Shown: positions 19,444-29,882 of the stretch, in pieces
Layout of the letters: the number at the start of each line of letters is the position of its first letter
Position numbering within the stretch: position 1 is the first letter of the stretch
Source of the DNA: Pascua guehoae
Lineage: Eukaryota > Basidiomycota > Tremellomycetes > Trichosporonales > Trichosporonaceae
Direction: 5' to 3'
NCBI GenBank assembly: GCA_001600415.1
Contig: BCJX01000003.1
Coordinates: 2,232,761 to 2,296,760, forward strand
DNA: 64,000 nucleotides
Program-made: the position numbers and the translations under genes
Notes under the pieces: model-generated
Told to the model about the DNA's origin: nothing
Seen by the model: the letters and a program-made list of their open reading frames with translations, nothing else
Database searches by the model: none

Positions 19444-21332
19444 CTAGTATTCACCAAACTCGACATCTGCACATGTCAGCATGTCATCCAAGCGCGCCCT
19501 AAACGCCGAAGGGGGGCACAGCTCCGCAGCCACCTTACCCCCTCCCCCTCCAACTCGCCCATCACCCCCCCTCCATTCGTTCATCACCCCCTTTCGCTCT
19601 AGAACCGCCGGACTGGATGAGGTCTACCCGTCCCTTTTTTTCCCTGCCTCTCGCCATAACGAGGCAACCGCGCTAGCTCTCGAGAACGTGCATTGCGTTA
19701 CAGTTATCTCGGTACTCACGACCAGTCGCCATGGCATGCTCGCGCGCGCCCTTCTCTCCTTTGAGTCCGACGCCGCAAACACCGCAGCGAAGGTCGAAGT
19801 TGGCTGTGTCCGTGTAATAGCGCTTGTTCTTGAGGTTCGCTACGAGCTTGGCGGCAATTTCCATGATCACCTTGTCGCTGACAGGGAAAATACTGGTGTG
19901 GAACGAAGGGGGTGCCTCGGGGATAGGGGCCAGAGTAATTGCGTCATAGTCTGAAGAGGTTAGTGCCCGTGCCAAAGTACACAACAACGGCAAGGCAGTG
20001 ATGGATGCTGTGCGTGATACTCACGGATACCAGAGTAGACGAGCAGACACCTGTAATCAGCAAACACCCACAACGGCACAACGCACCTCGAGTCGTAGCT
20101 TCCCTCGCCAAACTTGTCGCATCGGCCTGTTGCTACGTCGAATGATGAGATCTCGGTCTTGTAGCTGTCCAGTTAGCCTATGGGTGACCGCGAGTTTACA
20201 GCGTCCGTCAATAGGACAATGAGGGGTGTCGGTCCGGACTCACTGCTGCGCAAAGATGGCAAGCTCAATCGCGCCTCCCCAGGTGTCCTTGTCGAGAATC
20301 TTCTTAATGTACTCTTCACGTGGACGGCTGCTTGGTCAACGATAGGAAGTGGAAGGAGACATGGGCGAGTGGAGCACACATGGGAGAGTGGGGCACACGT
20401 GAGGGGGTGGAGTGCACATGGGAGCGCACGCCGACGCGCAGGCCGCGCACAGTGCACGAGGGCTTGCGCCACAAACACGAAATGCAGGACGTGGTACGTA
20501 CCCAAGCATAACATCCGAGTAGTTGACAGGGTCTGCCCGAATCGCGTCTGCCACCACTGCCCGTCAGCGCCACTACAGATTGGGGATACACTTACCTTTG
20601 CGCAACTTGGGCGCTGCCTCGATACCGCCCTCAAACACGATGCCAACGGAGGAGAAGAGACACGAGTTGTCGTCCGGCACGACACGCAGCTGGAGGAACC
20701 CCGCGTCACGGCCCGGGAGCTCGACAGAGTCCGAGCTCTCGACGGGAATGTCGGCCTGGGTGAGAGGAGACGGCGACTCTGGGACCGGTGCAGGCGCCGA
20801 TGGTCCGCGGGGTGGTGACGGTGCCGAGAGCTGTGCGTCGAGCTCTTTGACAGATGGCCGCCGCCGCTGCTGTCGGGGAGGCTCGGGAAGGGCCGTGACG
20901 ATCAACTGTTCTCCGCGTGTAATCGGCACCGAGGAGAGGCGAGCGGTCTCTGGCAGTGGCTTTGGGGGGTAGCCATACTTGACTGCCGGCGTTAGTTATA
21001 GCTCACACTCGCATGGTGGGCAGCCAAGGTGGGAGTTTGGGCTGCAGAGGCTGGACAACCACAAGGTGGGTATCCCCTCTAAAGCGAGGACGCCGAACGC
21101 AGCGGCTCTTGTGCACACTTACTTTCTTGCTGGCTTGGGGGAATCTCAGTAACCGAGAAGATGAGGATGCGGAGCTCGTGGACGCTCTGTTCCTCCGGAT
21201 CGATCTCGATTGTTGTCACTCCGCGCGGGTGACGGAGGCGAACCTGTTCGTAAGTAAGCGAGGGGCTCGGCATGGGCGGGGGCCCGGGGATAGACATGGG
21301 CAGGGGCACCATAGGTCACGTACGGGAATCAT
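19444..21332 (-). CDS. OTU1: Ubiquitin thioesterase OTU1 (YOD1 family)
   Basis: Nine exons (21332-21324, 21243-21123, 20982-20596, 20547-20502, 20327-20244, 20164-20087, 20050-20025, 19950-19720, 19466-19444) give 334 residues, close to human YOD1. It is a deubiquitinase that works with Cdc48/p97 in ER-associated degradation. Domains in order: an N-terminal UBX-like fold (VRLRHPRGVTTIEI, IKYGYPPKPLP), a Pro/Ser linker, the OTU domain with VVPDDNSCLFSSVG (Asp and nucleophile Cys), DTWGGAIELAIFAQ, and LLVYSGIHYDAITL (catalytic His), and a C-terminal C2H2 finger CGVCGVGLKG...REHAMATGH ending VEFGEY. The codon of the catalytic His is split by an intron (C|AC). The first exon codes for only Met-Ile-Pro, so an alternative start inside the retained first intron is possible. 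Confidence 0.92.
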
Positions 21333-22741
21333 GGTCTTGGAGTTGGTCGGGTTCCGCCGACAATGAGGCCAAAGGGTGGAGAGAGAGAGACGAGGTGAGA
21401 AGTGGGATGCGAAACGCGCATGTGCCACCATGCGTCATCGTCATATTTGCCCCTCATGGTCATGTTTTGGACCTAAAGCTACAGCTTCCACTTGTTTTTG
21501 GGTATTAACGGAGGCTATTCCGCAAAAAAGGTCGTCATGGGGCGTCACCTCCACCTCCACTTTGACTTCCCCAACTAGGAGGTAACCACCCTCTCAACAG
21601 TCAAGAAAGTGCGTTTACACTGCTCCTGGATTTGGCAGCGTACCCACAATAAACGGCAAGTGTGTTGAGAACGACACCTAAGAAGAAGAGCGGAAAAGCT
21701 CGTCACGGATGAGCGACCAACCTGAACTTGCTCTGGTCATTTCCTTGCTAGACTTACTGAATTGACGCTGCCTCAACCTGTCACGCGCGCCTGGAAACCA
21801 TTTCTGGCCCTCGGGTCTCCTATTGCGTGCCAACGAAGATCGTTTCAAAGACTGTGAATGTTACCTCCAAGTGCTCTTTGGCCATTAAACTGTTCTGCTG
21901 TTGCAAAAGGAGACGTTACCAATGGCCATTGCTGCTCGAGGTTAGGAACAGGAAATGAGGGCGACTTTTAGAATTACAGGACAGTGCTTTAACCACAGCC
22001 CGCAGCCTTAATGGGGCTCCAGTATTCGCTTGATAGGAACAACTTGAGAGGAACAATCGGTCATGGATAACCCGATCATATGCCCAGAAATGTTGAGCGA
22101 TAGCAATGGCCCAAAAAGTAGCATGGGTCTCTGGCAAAGCACATCATTCCAAACGACACCACTGGACCTCCCACAGTAGGTTGTTTCTGCAACGCCCACG
22201 ATTGTCCATGTATCGGGCCGTGTGGACTGTCCCGTCAAGGAACGTGTGTTACACATGTGCCCAAATCCTTGCCTTCCCGAGCTTTAAGCGCACTAGCGTT
22301 TCCCGTTTCAGACCAAAGAATCGACCCAAGCTTTGAGGACAGCCCCAATATTGACAGCGCCCAGCCCCTCTTCTTTGCCGGTCAGCAAACGTAGTGAGTG
22401 AGCTATTCTCTCACTTCCTAGTTGTCCCGAGCCCGGTTGCTCGCGCCCGGAGGAACCGACAAGAGCGGGGGGCCGTTCTACCAACCAAGCGAAGGGGCAA
22501 GTAATTGCTCACACTCACGTCACCAGATCTGCGGTTACGCCTGCCTCGATCGGTCTTTGCAGCAACTGATCAACTGAGAGACCTGCTATCACCTGATTGT
22601 CGGCGCTGTCATTTGCAGTGAGGGACCCGAACAGCGAGTTTGCAGTGACCCATTGATGCCAAGGGATTGGTGAAGGGTGCAGAGTAGCATCGGACTTCTG
22701 TCTTATGCCATTGGCGGACAACCTTTGCTTGTTGAACCCTG
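21333..22741. other. Gene-free region of lower GC content
   Basis: Apart from the presumed promoter of OTU1 (first 100-200 bp), nothing recognisable. From about 21480 to 22500 the base composition is visibly nearer to 50% GC than the rest of the window, with short open frames only. It may be a decayed mobile element; I found no reverse transcriptase, integrase or transposase motif. Confidence 0.5.
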
Positions 22742-22880
22742 AAAACTAAGGCCCGCCCCCGGCGGGCCGACCCACCCTTGTAAACAACACACCCCCCAAG
22801 CACTCTAGCCGGCCCCCGCGCCCCCCCCGGGGCAGGGAGGGGGCGGTCCCAGACCCACCCCCAACTTGGGCAAGTAGAGT
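22742..22880 (+). repeat. Left terminal inverted repeat
   Basis: Imperfect match, in inverse orientation, to 23596-23734; the outermost 33 bases are identical or nearly so. Confidence 0.75.
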
Positions 22881-22942
22881 GTGTGCATGCATGGTGTGAA
22901 TGCATACATGGTGAATGCATGCAAGGGGTGGAGAGTGGATAG

Positions 22943-22972
22943 GTGCATGCATGCATGCATGCATGCATGTTG
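22943..22972. repeat. (GCAT)n microsatellite
   Basis: Seven or so tandem GCAT units inside the TIR element; self-complementary. Confidence 0.85.
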
Positions 22973-23246
22973 TGTGGGTACATGTGGGTGCAGTACATGG
23001 AATTGTATGCGGGGTGATCGTGACAGGCGGATGGATGGTGGCGACAAACGGTGTGGTGGTGGTGGCAGTGGTGTTGGTGCGTGGTGGTGGTACGCTGGGC
23101 GGAGGCGTGGCGGGCTTGTTGGTTAGGTGGTGCTGGGTGGTGGTGGTGGTGCGCTAGGTGGGCTGGGCGGCAGGCTGCAGGCTTGGTGGGGTGGCGGCGA
23201 GGCAAGCACCTCTCCCCCTCCCTCCCTCTCTCTCTCTCTCTTTTTG

Positions 23247-23323
23247 AGAAAGGCCGGGCCCACCTCTGTCGCCACCCAGTTGTATGCTGGGTCACCCACT
23301 TGCTTATTGGGCCCGGCCTTTTC
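23247..23323. repeat. Hairpin-forming palindrome inside the TIR element
   Basis: AAAGGCCGGGCCCA at the left and TGGGCCCGGCCTTT at the right, separated by about 47 nt, can form a perfect 14-bp stem. Confidence 0.75.
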
Positions 23324-23595
23324 CCACAACGAGCAATGACCCATGATGAGCCATGACCCTGACCCAGTACACCTCCCCTGCCAGCACCGACCCAGACTAG
23401 CCTGGCAATCTTCAGTGGGCGGCTGGGTGTCTTGTCCCAGGTTACGTAACAGTCTGCACCCCACACGTATGCACCCCACATATGCACCCCACACGTGCCT
23501 TTCCTTAAATAGGTACCCACTTTCCTTGCCTACTTTCCTGCCAGCCAAAGTGCCCACTCGCCCTGCCCGGCCCACCCCGTGGGCCGGGGTGTGCC

Positions 23596-23734
23596 GAGCG
23601 GCGGGCCTAACTTGCCCAGGTTGGGGGTGGCTCTGGGACGGCCCCCCCAGGGCGGGAGGGGGCCGTCCAGGAGTGCTTTGGGTTTGTTTACAGGAGGGGG
23701 TTGGGTCGGCCCGCCGGGGGCGGGCCTTAGTTTT
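23596..23734 (-). repeat. Right terminal inverted repeat
   Basis: Inverse copy of 22742-22880, differing by scattered substitutions and short indels in the inner half. Confidence 0.75.
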
Positions 23735-26349
23735 GTAACCTTGTCGCCCCAGGGCATCACACCCGCTTTGCTCGGAGTGCTCCGTGGCGTATGTATGATT
23801 GTTATAAGAGATGACAGATCAACGCCCGTGATTTGTAGTTGTACGCTGTTGACCGACGCCGGATAGGAAGCGGAGCCTGCCCTTGGGCTACAGTATCCTG
23901 TCCCCCGTCAATGCAGAATTGGAGGAGAAATGACAAACGCCGTGGCGGCAGCGGACCATGGTTTCGGCACATCCGCACTTTCGGCAGGCACAGAATTGTT
24001 GGGCACGGTATGCAACAGGCAACAGGACCAGGAGGTTGGAATAGCCCTGGGCTCCCTCTTCCATAGAACCCGGCATGTTGAATGCTGGGCAGCTCCTCCG
24101 ACGGAACCCCATCGCACTCCGAGCAAAAAAACTTGACAGACCCTGGTGGCCATGACGCGCGTCTGTACCTTTGTGGCCTTTGTGGGTTTGCGTGTGTCGA
24201 TATGCGCCTGCAACCGTCGCTGTGTTGGCAGAATATGTAATTTTCGACCCGCAACCTACAAATCGAGGTCGGAGCATGACAGAGCCACTAAACATGTGGG
24301 AGCCATGGAGCACACGGCACGCAGCACGCGGTGGCTGCCGCAGACGCCCGACACCGCACAACAGGGTAGGGGTGTTAGATCAAGTTTTAAGCAGTTTATA
24401 ACCAGCCATGTCAGGCAGCAGGTGGGGTATGCGGAAGTGCTAGCATGCTAGTAACCAAGTGGCGGAACACGAGGATGGTAGTGCGCGTGTAAAAAGGTGG
24501 CCGAGGTGCAGGATTCCCAGCACCAACGTCATTGCGCGCGGATTGCGTCAGGACCAACCCACAAAGGTCAGGTCCACTATTTTCCATTTTTTGATTACCA
24601 AACTGCGGTCATACTCGCACTAGCAACGAATCCAACCCTGACACGGGCGACTGGCGGCGGAGGAGGGGAAAGCGACGAGCTAGGTGCTGTGCAGGCAGGC
24701 TCTCCAAGGTGCATATCTATGACACCCATACCTACAGTACAGTAGTAGTAGCACCCCTACGCCACCCCCAAGATGGACCACGCCAAGCGCACGCCGTGCA
24801 CAGTCTGTCTCTTTCCCCTTTTGCGCCCCTTTGCCGCCCATGACCGTGTTCTCTGAAACGAAGCAGCCAATTTTTTAACACGTCCCTCCTGGTCCCTTAC
24901 CCTCTGTCGGTCCCCTGAGCATCGGCCGACCCACACCCTATCCACACACACACACACACAGACACACGCCATACCTTCCTTGCTGTACCTTTGATGCCCC
25001 CCTGCCCCCCTGCCTGCACTTCTACCCCCCCAATCCACACCACCCATTCCTCTGGCCTCTGCCCCTGCCCCCCCCAGTGCCTCTCCTCTGCCTGTTGGTT
25101 GTCCATGCGCAGCAGCAGACCTTTTTCCGCCGCCACCCGCCGCTTTGTCTTGGGTCGACCCCATTCCCTCTGTCCGTGTGCCCTTGGATTGCTCTAGCTC
25201 AGATTTGGGCTCGTTGACATGATACTGGGATTTGGAGAGTACTCCATGCGCCACCCGTTTGGCCACCGTTATCCCAACCCCCGTCCTGCCTCTCCCAACC
25301 GGACCGCCGCCGCCGCCCACCCCTCCCCCCCCCCCGGGCCGTCACTCCCTCTGCTCTAGTTCCGTTTTGGGCCCTTTACGTCTGCAGGGTGAAGCAGAAA
25401 GGGCAGCGGCGGCGGCGTCTTCTTCCCTGGAGCCAAGCAGTACCTGGTGTGCCTTTCCTCCACCGCCATCCATCCCATCCAACCAACCAACCATCCATCC
25501 TCATTCTCGCTGCAAACGCCAGTCAGCAGCCCATCAGCCCACCGCCCCCGACATTCGTCTCATCTCGCATCGACAGCGACGACACACCGAGAGGACAGAC
25601 TATCCCAAGCCAACCTGGGACTCATACCCACACCACCGAAACACACTCTCTACACTGCACCACTGCACCACACCACACACACCCAACCCCCTCCCTCCGA
25701 ACACTCTCCCACACACACACCTCTGGCAATCCCATCTGCTACACTTTCCTGTTCTCCCCGTCCATCACCATTGTGCATTCATTGCACCTCCAACCTCCGC
25801 ACACCACCACCAACCTCGCCGACAGTTGGCCGCCGCCGCCGGCCATCCCAGCCTTGCTGGCCTCTACCTCTTTCTCCCAACACCCCTCGACAACTGGCCC
25901 CCGAGCATCTGGTGGCCCCTGCAGCATCTTCCGACTCTCTTCTTCGCTGGCGGCGGCTGCTTCACTGTCCCCCGACTCGCTACCCCCCGCGTCGACCTGT
26001 CCCGTGTGTGCCGGCCGGGCGCGAGTCCCGGCCAACACGCTTTCTGCATTTGCACGGCACAACATCATCTATCACTGCTTCCGTTCGACTCTAAACCTAG
26101 AGTAATCACGGTGGCGTGAGCATTGTGACGTCGGAACACCACCCATCCTCCTTGGACTCGGACGCCCTCCGCGCCTCGCGATTGCCGCCGCACCCCCCTT
26201 GTGTGTTGACACTGTTTGGGTGTCTCCACGTTTTCCACAAGTATCCGTATCGTTCATTGTAAACGAGCAAACGCCCATCGGCACCGGCTCCCTATTTCGG
26301 CAACAAGTGGGCGATCCTTCCTCGGCCTCGCGCTCCACCAGCGAGCGCT
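23735..26349. other. Gene-free region and long CA/CT-rich leader
   Basis: No conserved protein segment found from 23735 to about 25200. From about 25230 to 26120 the plus strand is very rich in CA, CT and CCACC with open frames in all three phases, the sign of low complexity rather than coding. It may be a long 5' leader of the alpha-crystallin-domain gene that follows. A (CA)n tract lies near 24944-24962. Confidence 0.5.
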
Positions 26350-28241
26350 ATGACAACAGCAGCTCTGTCAAGCGCAAACACCCAACTGTCCGACCACTTC
26401 CATTCCATGGACCAGCACAAGGAGCCCGAGCTCGACCACAGCGACACTTCGTGCATGTCACGGGCCTCCTTATCCACCCCAGAATTCAAGAACGTGAATG
26501 TCAACTTTGACAGTCTACCGTCGGCCGCCCTTTCGATGATTCCCGAGCCACCAGCGTCGGGCAACACATGGGCTCCAACCCCCCAACCACCTCAAATCTC
26601 CATCACCGACTCGAACACACGCTCTCGCTTGCCAAAGGCCTCTGCCGCGCACGGACAACGCCGGCGCGACATGGTCATGCAAAAGACCGGCAACTGGCGA
26701 AAGAAGTACGCAACGTGAGTAAGGTATTCTGATTCAAATTGTCCTTGAATGGAGGGGCAATGTGTGAGGGGGGCACACCTCGATGGCACGTTGGGCGACC
26801 AGGCGTTTTCTTGGCACACCCTACCTTTCCTTGTCCCCTCTTGCTCCTCGTCGACCTCGTCGTTTGTCAACTTGCTTCCAAGCCATTGCATGGACTGCGT
26901 CGTGACGTCACGGGTCCCTGCCTTTGAGCTCCGCGCTCTCCTCTTTGGACAACGCTGACCACCCTTGCCGCCCTTTCCCCCAATGTCTCCGTCACCGTCA
27001 CCGTCACTGTCGCATTACTTTCACTCGTTGGCCACCCTACTCGTGCCCATGCTCTCGTCGTCCTGGCGATATCGACCCTCCAGTTTGATCGGCCCCAACG
27101 CGTCGCCACCACCACCCAACCATGGCGAAAGCCATAACAACTATGACGGGCCCGAGTCAGGACCGTCCGACTCGTCCCACCACTCCAACGACTCGATGGG
27201 ACGGCCTGCACACTCGAGTACGACAGGCTGCTACATTTCAGCACCCATTTCCCCTCCGATTGGCTACCCCATGCCGCAGACAGCCACGGCAAAGCCATTA
27301 CATCATCCGCCCGCCGAAGATCCTCGCGCCTCGGTCATTAGCTCGTCGTCGTCTGGTTCCTCGAGAGCAGGTTCGACCAAGGGAACCAACATGCCGCCAC
27401 CGCCTGGTTGGGCACAGCCGCCGGCCAAGCCAGCGCCTCGCGCTTCGTCGTTTGACACGGGGCTGGGGCGCCCAGGAGCCTACTTCAACCCCGAGCGCAT
27501 GCAAGGGCCTGCGGGCGAGTGGGTGGAGGTCTTGAAGGGCGAGCAGGGCCGCATTGCCATCAAGAGCACCCCGACAGAGTACGAAGTCATGGTTTGGCTT
27601 CCGGGCTTCTCGTGAGTGCGAACCGTGTGCACAAAGCGCAATGGCGTCGCTGACTTTGGACAGAATCAATGATATTACGATTGTGACACGCCGCGGTCAG
27701 GTTCTGCACATTGTTGCTGACCAATGGGACGAAAACGGTATGTACGAGGGCCTACACTGCGCCAGGCGGTACACAGATGCTGTGCAGCTGCGGACACTAA
27801 CGATTCAGACCACGCTCAGTGGGAGATTAAACTTGGCGACGATGCCATCATGACTTCAGTCCGCGCCGCGTTCACTGGCCAAGAGCTGAAGATTACTGGT
27901 GTGTACATTGCTTCGACTGCCTGCAGACTTTTGTTTGCCACCCAAGGCTGTGTACGAGCTCGACGCTGACATGTGCAGTCCGCCGCAATGTCCACATTCA
28001 GCCGTCTACGCAGTCCATTCGATCCAACGTCTCTATGCGCACGGCGTCGACGCGTGCGGGTCCAAGCTTTTCAAAGTCGATGGGTCACGAGCGTCGCTTT
28101 AGCTCACCCAGCGCTGTTTGGAGCGACAAGGGCAACACGGATCAGCATGACATAGAAGCGCGCCTTAACCGTGGCGCCATGGGCGGCATTGGCAGCCTGG
28201 GAGGGTTGGGAATGGAGCCGATGAGCATGGACACCATGTGA
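26350..28241 (+). CDS. Alpha-crystallin (Hsp20-like) domain protein
   Basis: Five exons (26350-26714, 27084-27611, 27664-27737, 27809-27898, 27979-28241) give 439 residues. The first 260 or so are Ser/Pro-rich and disordered, with a basic patch (GQRRRDMVMQKTGNWRKKY). The ordered part starts GRIAIKSTPTEYEVMVWLPG and continues FSINDITIVTRRGQVLHIVA, WEIKLGDDAIMTSVRAAF, GQELKITVRR: the strand pattern of an alpha-crystallin domain, normally a chaperone fold. A Ser-rich basic tail and a Gly/Met-rich end (GGIGSLGGLG) follow. The long disordered N-terminus makes a classical small heat-shock protein unlikely; a regulator with an Hsp20-like fold is an alternative. Intron 1 is 369 nt; its acceptor is the first AG after a GCTGAC branch site, 125 nt away, so this junction is the least certain. 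Confidence 0.68.
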
Positions 28242-28556
28242 TTCCAAAGATGGCGATCGCCGTTCCATTGCAATCACCCGCTCCCAACCCCTTGATGCCT
28301 CCCTTTCCCGATCTTTGCCATCGCTCTGTCAAATGGCTGGCACAACCCCCTCTCCCCCCCTGGGTCGCGGTTGCCGCCGCCACGCCCTTTGACCGATGCC
28401 CCCCGTCCGATAGCATACACCTGCACCGATACCCCGCCCTCTATCCTCCGCCCCGAACCAGACACTTTACTTGCCTCCCTTGCGGCCCAGGGCGCCCCAG
28501 GCTCGCTTCACTGTAGCAACAGACATGTTCATCATAGTCCCATCCCTGTTTCGCCC

Positions 28557-28569
28557 CCCACCCCCCCCC

Positions 28570-28635
<66 letters not shown>

Positions 28636-28636
28636 A
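28557..28636. repeat. C homopolymer tract of about 80 nt
   Basis: Nearly uninterrupted C on the plus strand with only single A or T interruptions at its edges. The minus strand is G-rich and could form quadruplexes; length is likely to be unreliable in the assembly. Confidence 0.85.
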
Positions 28637-28834
28637 CCCCCCACCCCACCACACCCCCGCCTGCGCCGCCCTCCACCATGATACGTATCCCGCCCACCCC
28701 GGAAAGACCCCATATCATTGATAATGTGGCGAATGCAAATGTCTAGAGATCTATAGCTGTTTAAACGGTTGGCTGTGCGCTGGCTCGTGGCCAGTGCACA
28801 GTGCCATTATGAGGGAAGCTTTCGGAATGTGAAT

Positions 28835-28930
28835 GTCGGCCTCGTCTCGCGCTCTCGAGAAGCATTTCGACTGTCGGCCTCGTCTCGAGCTGTCGAGAAG
28901 TATTGCGACTATCGGCCTCGTTTCGCGCAG
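28835..28930. repeat. 38-39 bp tandem repeat, three copies
   Basis: TCGGCCTCGTCTCG... starts at 28835, 28874 and 28912; the units share TCGGCCTCGT-TCG-GC, CTGTCGAGAAG-ATT and CGACT. The third is partial. Confidence 0.8.
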
Positions 28931-29882
28931 TTTCGGCCCATCCACCGGCGGGCATGGCATCCACCGGCAGACATGGCGTCAGTGACCCAGTGACCTGCTC
29001 GGTCCGAAACTCGGCGCTCCGTGTGTCATCGAGCGCCATTCTCGGTGGTTCGTGCCCTCAAGTGTCCGTTCCGACCTCCCCTTCCCTGCCTAGATACGCA
29101 CAGAGCACTCGAGCACTCGAGCGGCGAAGCATTTCCACCGACCAGCGGCCGAATATTCGCCTTTCCACCGTCAGCTTGCAATTCTCCAACCCACTTGACC
29201 ATGCTATGCAATGTCTCCTCCGTCTTGGCCTCGAGACATCGGACTCGAGCCGATACAAATCATCCCACGTCCCACGTCCCATGTCCCACTCACGCCACTA
29301 GCCGCCACGGCCAAACCGCAACGGGCACGCCAAGAGTGTCTCACCGACAACAGACGGCAGCACAGGACAGCTAGGACAGGCTGCGGCGCCACCGAGACCC
29401 CCGTGTTCCACGTCCAGTACAGTGTGTCCCTTGTGGCTGTGACGCACGGAAGCGCGCGCCACCAAGCCCGAATCAGACCACGAGCCATGAGCCACCAGAC
29501 TCGAGCGAGACACCCGACATGAGACGTCTTATCCCGTACTGTACTGTAGCACACTACCGGCGCGTTACGCGGGTGCACGCATGATAATACTGTTTGCTTA
29601 CAACCCGCGGGGACGATGACTGCCATGCACATTCTGGCCGTCACCCCAGTATTGGCACGGAGTTGGGGTGCTCATCGACGGGGTGTTCGGCGCACAGCTC
29701 CAGCTACATAGTCGGTATGCTGCTCGTCCCTCGCGAGCTGTGCTTCCGCGCTTCTAATACACTGGCATCCCTATCTACCTCTACTCTACTGCCTTGGTGC
29801 AATGTGCAGCGTGCAGCACGGTGCAGCGTGCATGAGCTGCACGCGTGCACACACCGCGCGCTCCGCGCCGCCGCCCCCGCCG

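Larger units (their letters stand above)
22742..23734. mobile_element. Non-autonomous element with GC-rich terminal inverted repeats
   Basis: Two inverted arms of about 140 bp bound a 993-bp segment. Both ends begin AAAACTAAGGCCCGCCCCCG and continue GCGGGCCGACCCA, TGTAAACAA, CAAGCACTC-like, GGC-GTCCCAGA-CCACCCCCAA, C-TGGGCAAGT. The interior has (GCAT)n, GTG/GGT-rich and CT-rich tracts, a 14-bp palindrome (AAAGGCCGGGCCCA / TGGGCCCGGCCTTT) and a second one near 23566-23589, but no transposase. Target-site duplications are not obvious. The structure suits a MITE-like DNA transposon or a foldback element; the family is unknown to me. Confidence 0.75.
28242..29882. other. Convergent intergenic region with C-tract and tandem repeat
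   Basis: Between the 3' ends of the alpha-crystallin-domain gene and SPC3. It contains an almost pure C tract (about 28557-28636) and a 38-39 bp tandem repeat (28835-28930). No gene recognised. Confidence 0.55.

Noticed and set aside
21916..22256. Possible remnant of a retrotransposon polymerase or integrase
   Set aside because: A few residues (FWAIAIAQHFWAYDR) are suggestive, but no catalytic motif or long terminal repeat was found nearby.
22609..23520. 303-codon minus-strand frame in the TIR element
   Set aside because: Composed of His/Pro/Cys-rich translation of GTG and GCAT repeats; no transposase residues (no DDE pattern or zinc finger).
23802..24361. Cys-rich minus-strand frames suggesting a zinc-finger protein
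   Set aside because: Cysteines occur in two different frames without consistent spacing, no splice sites connect them and there is no flanking conserved domain.
25232..26119. Three overlapping plus-strand open frames (238-295 codons)
   Set aside because: All three frames are open at once because the DNA is CA/CT-rich. The translations are Pro/His/Ser/Thr runs without domain features.
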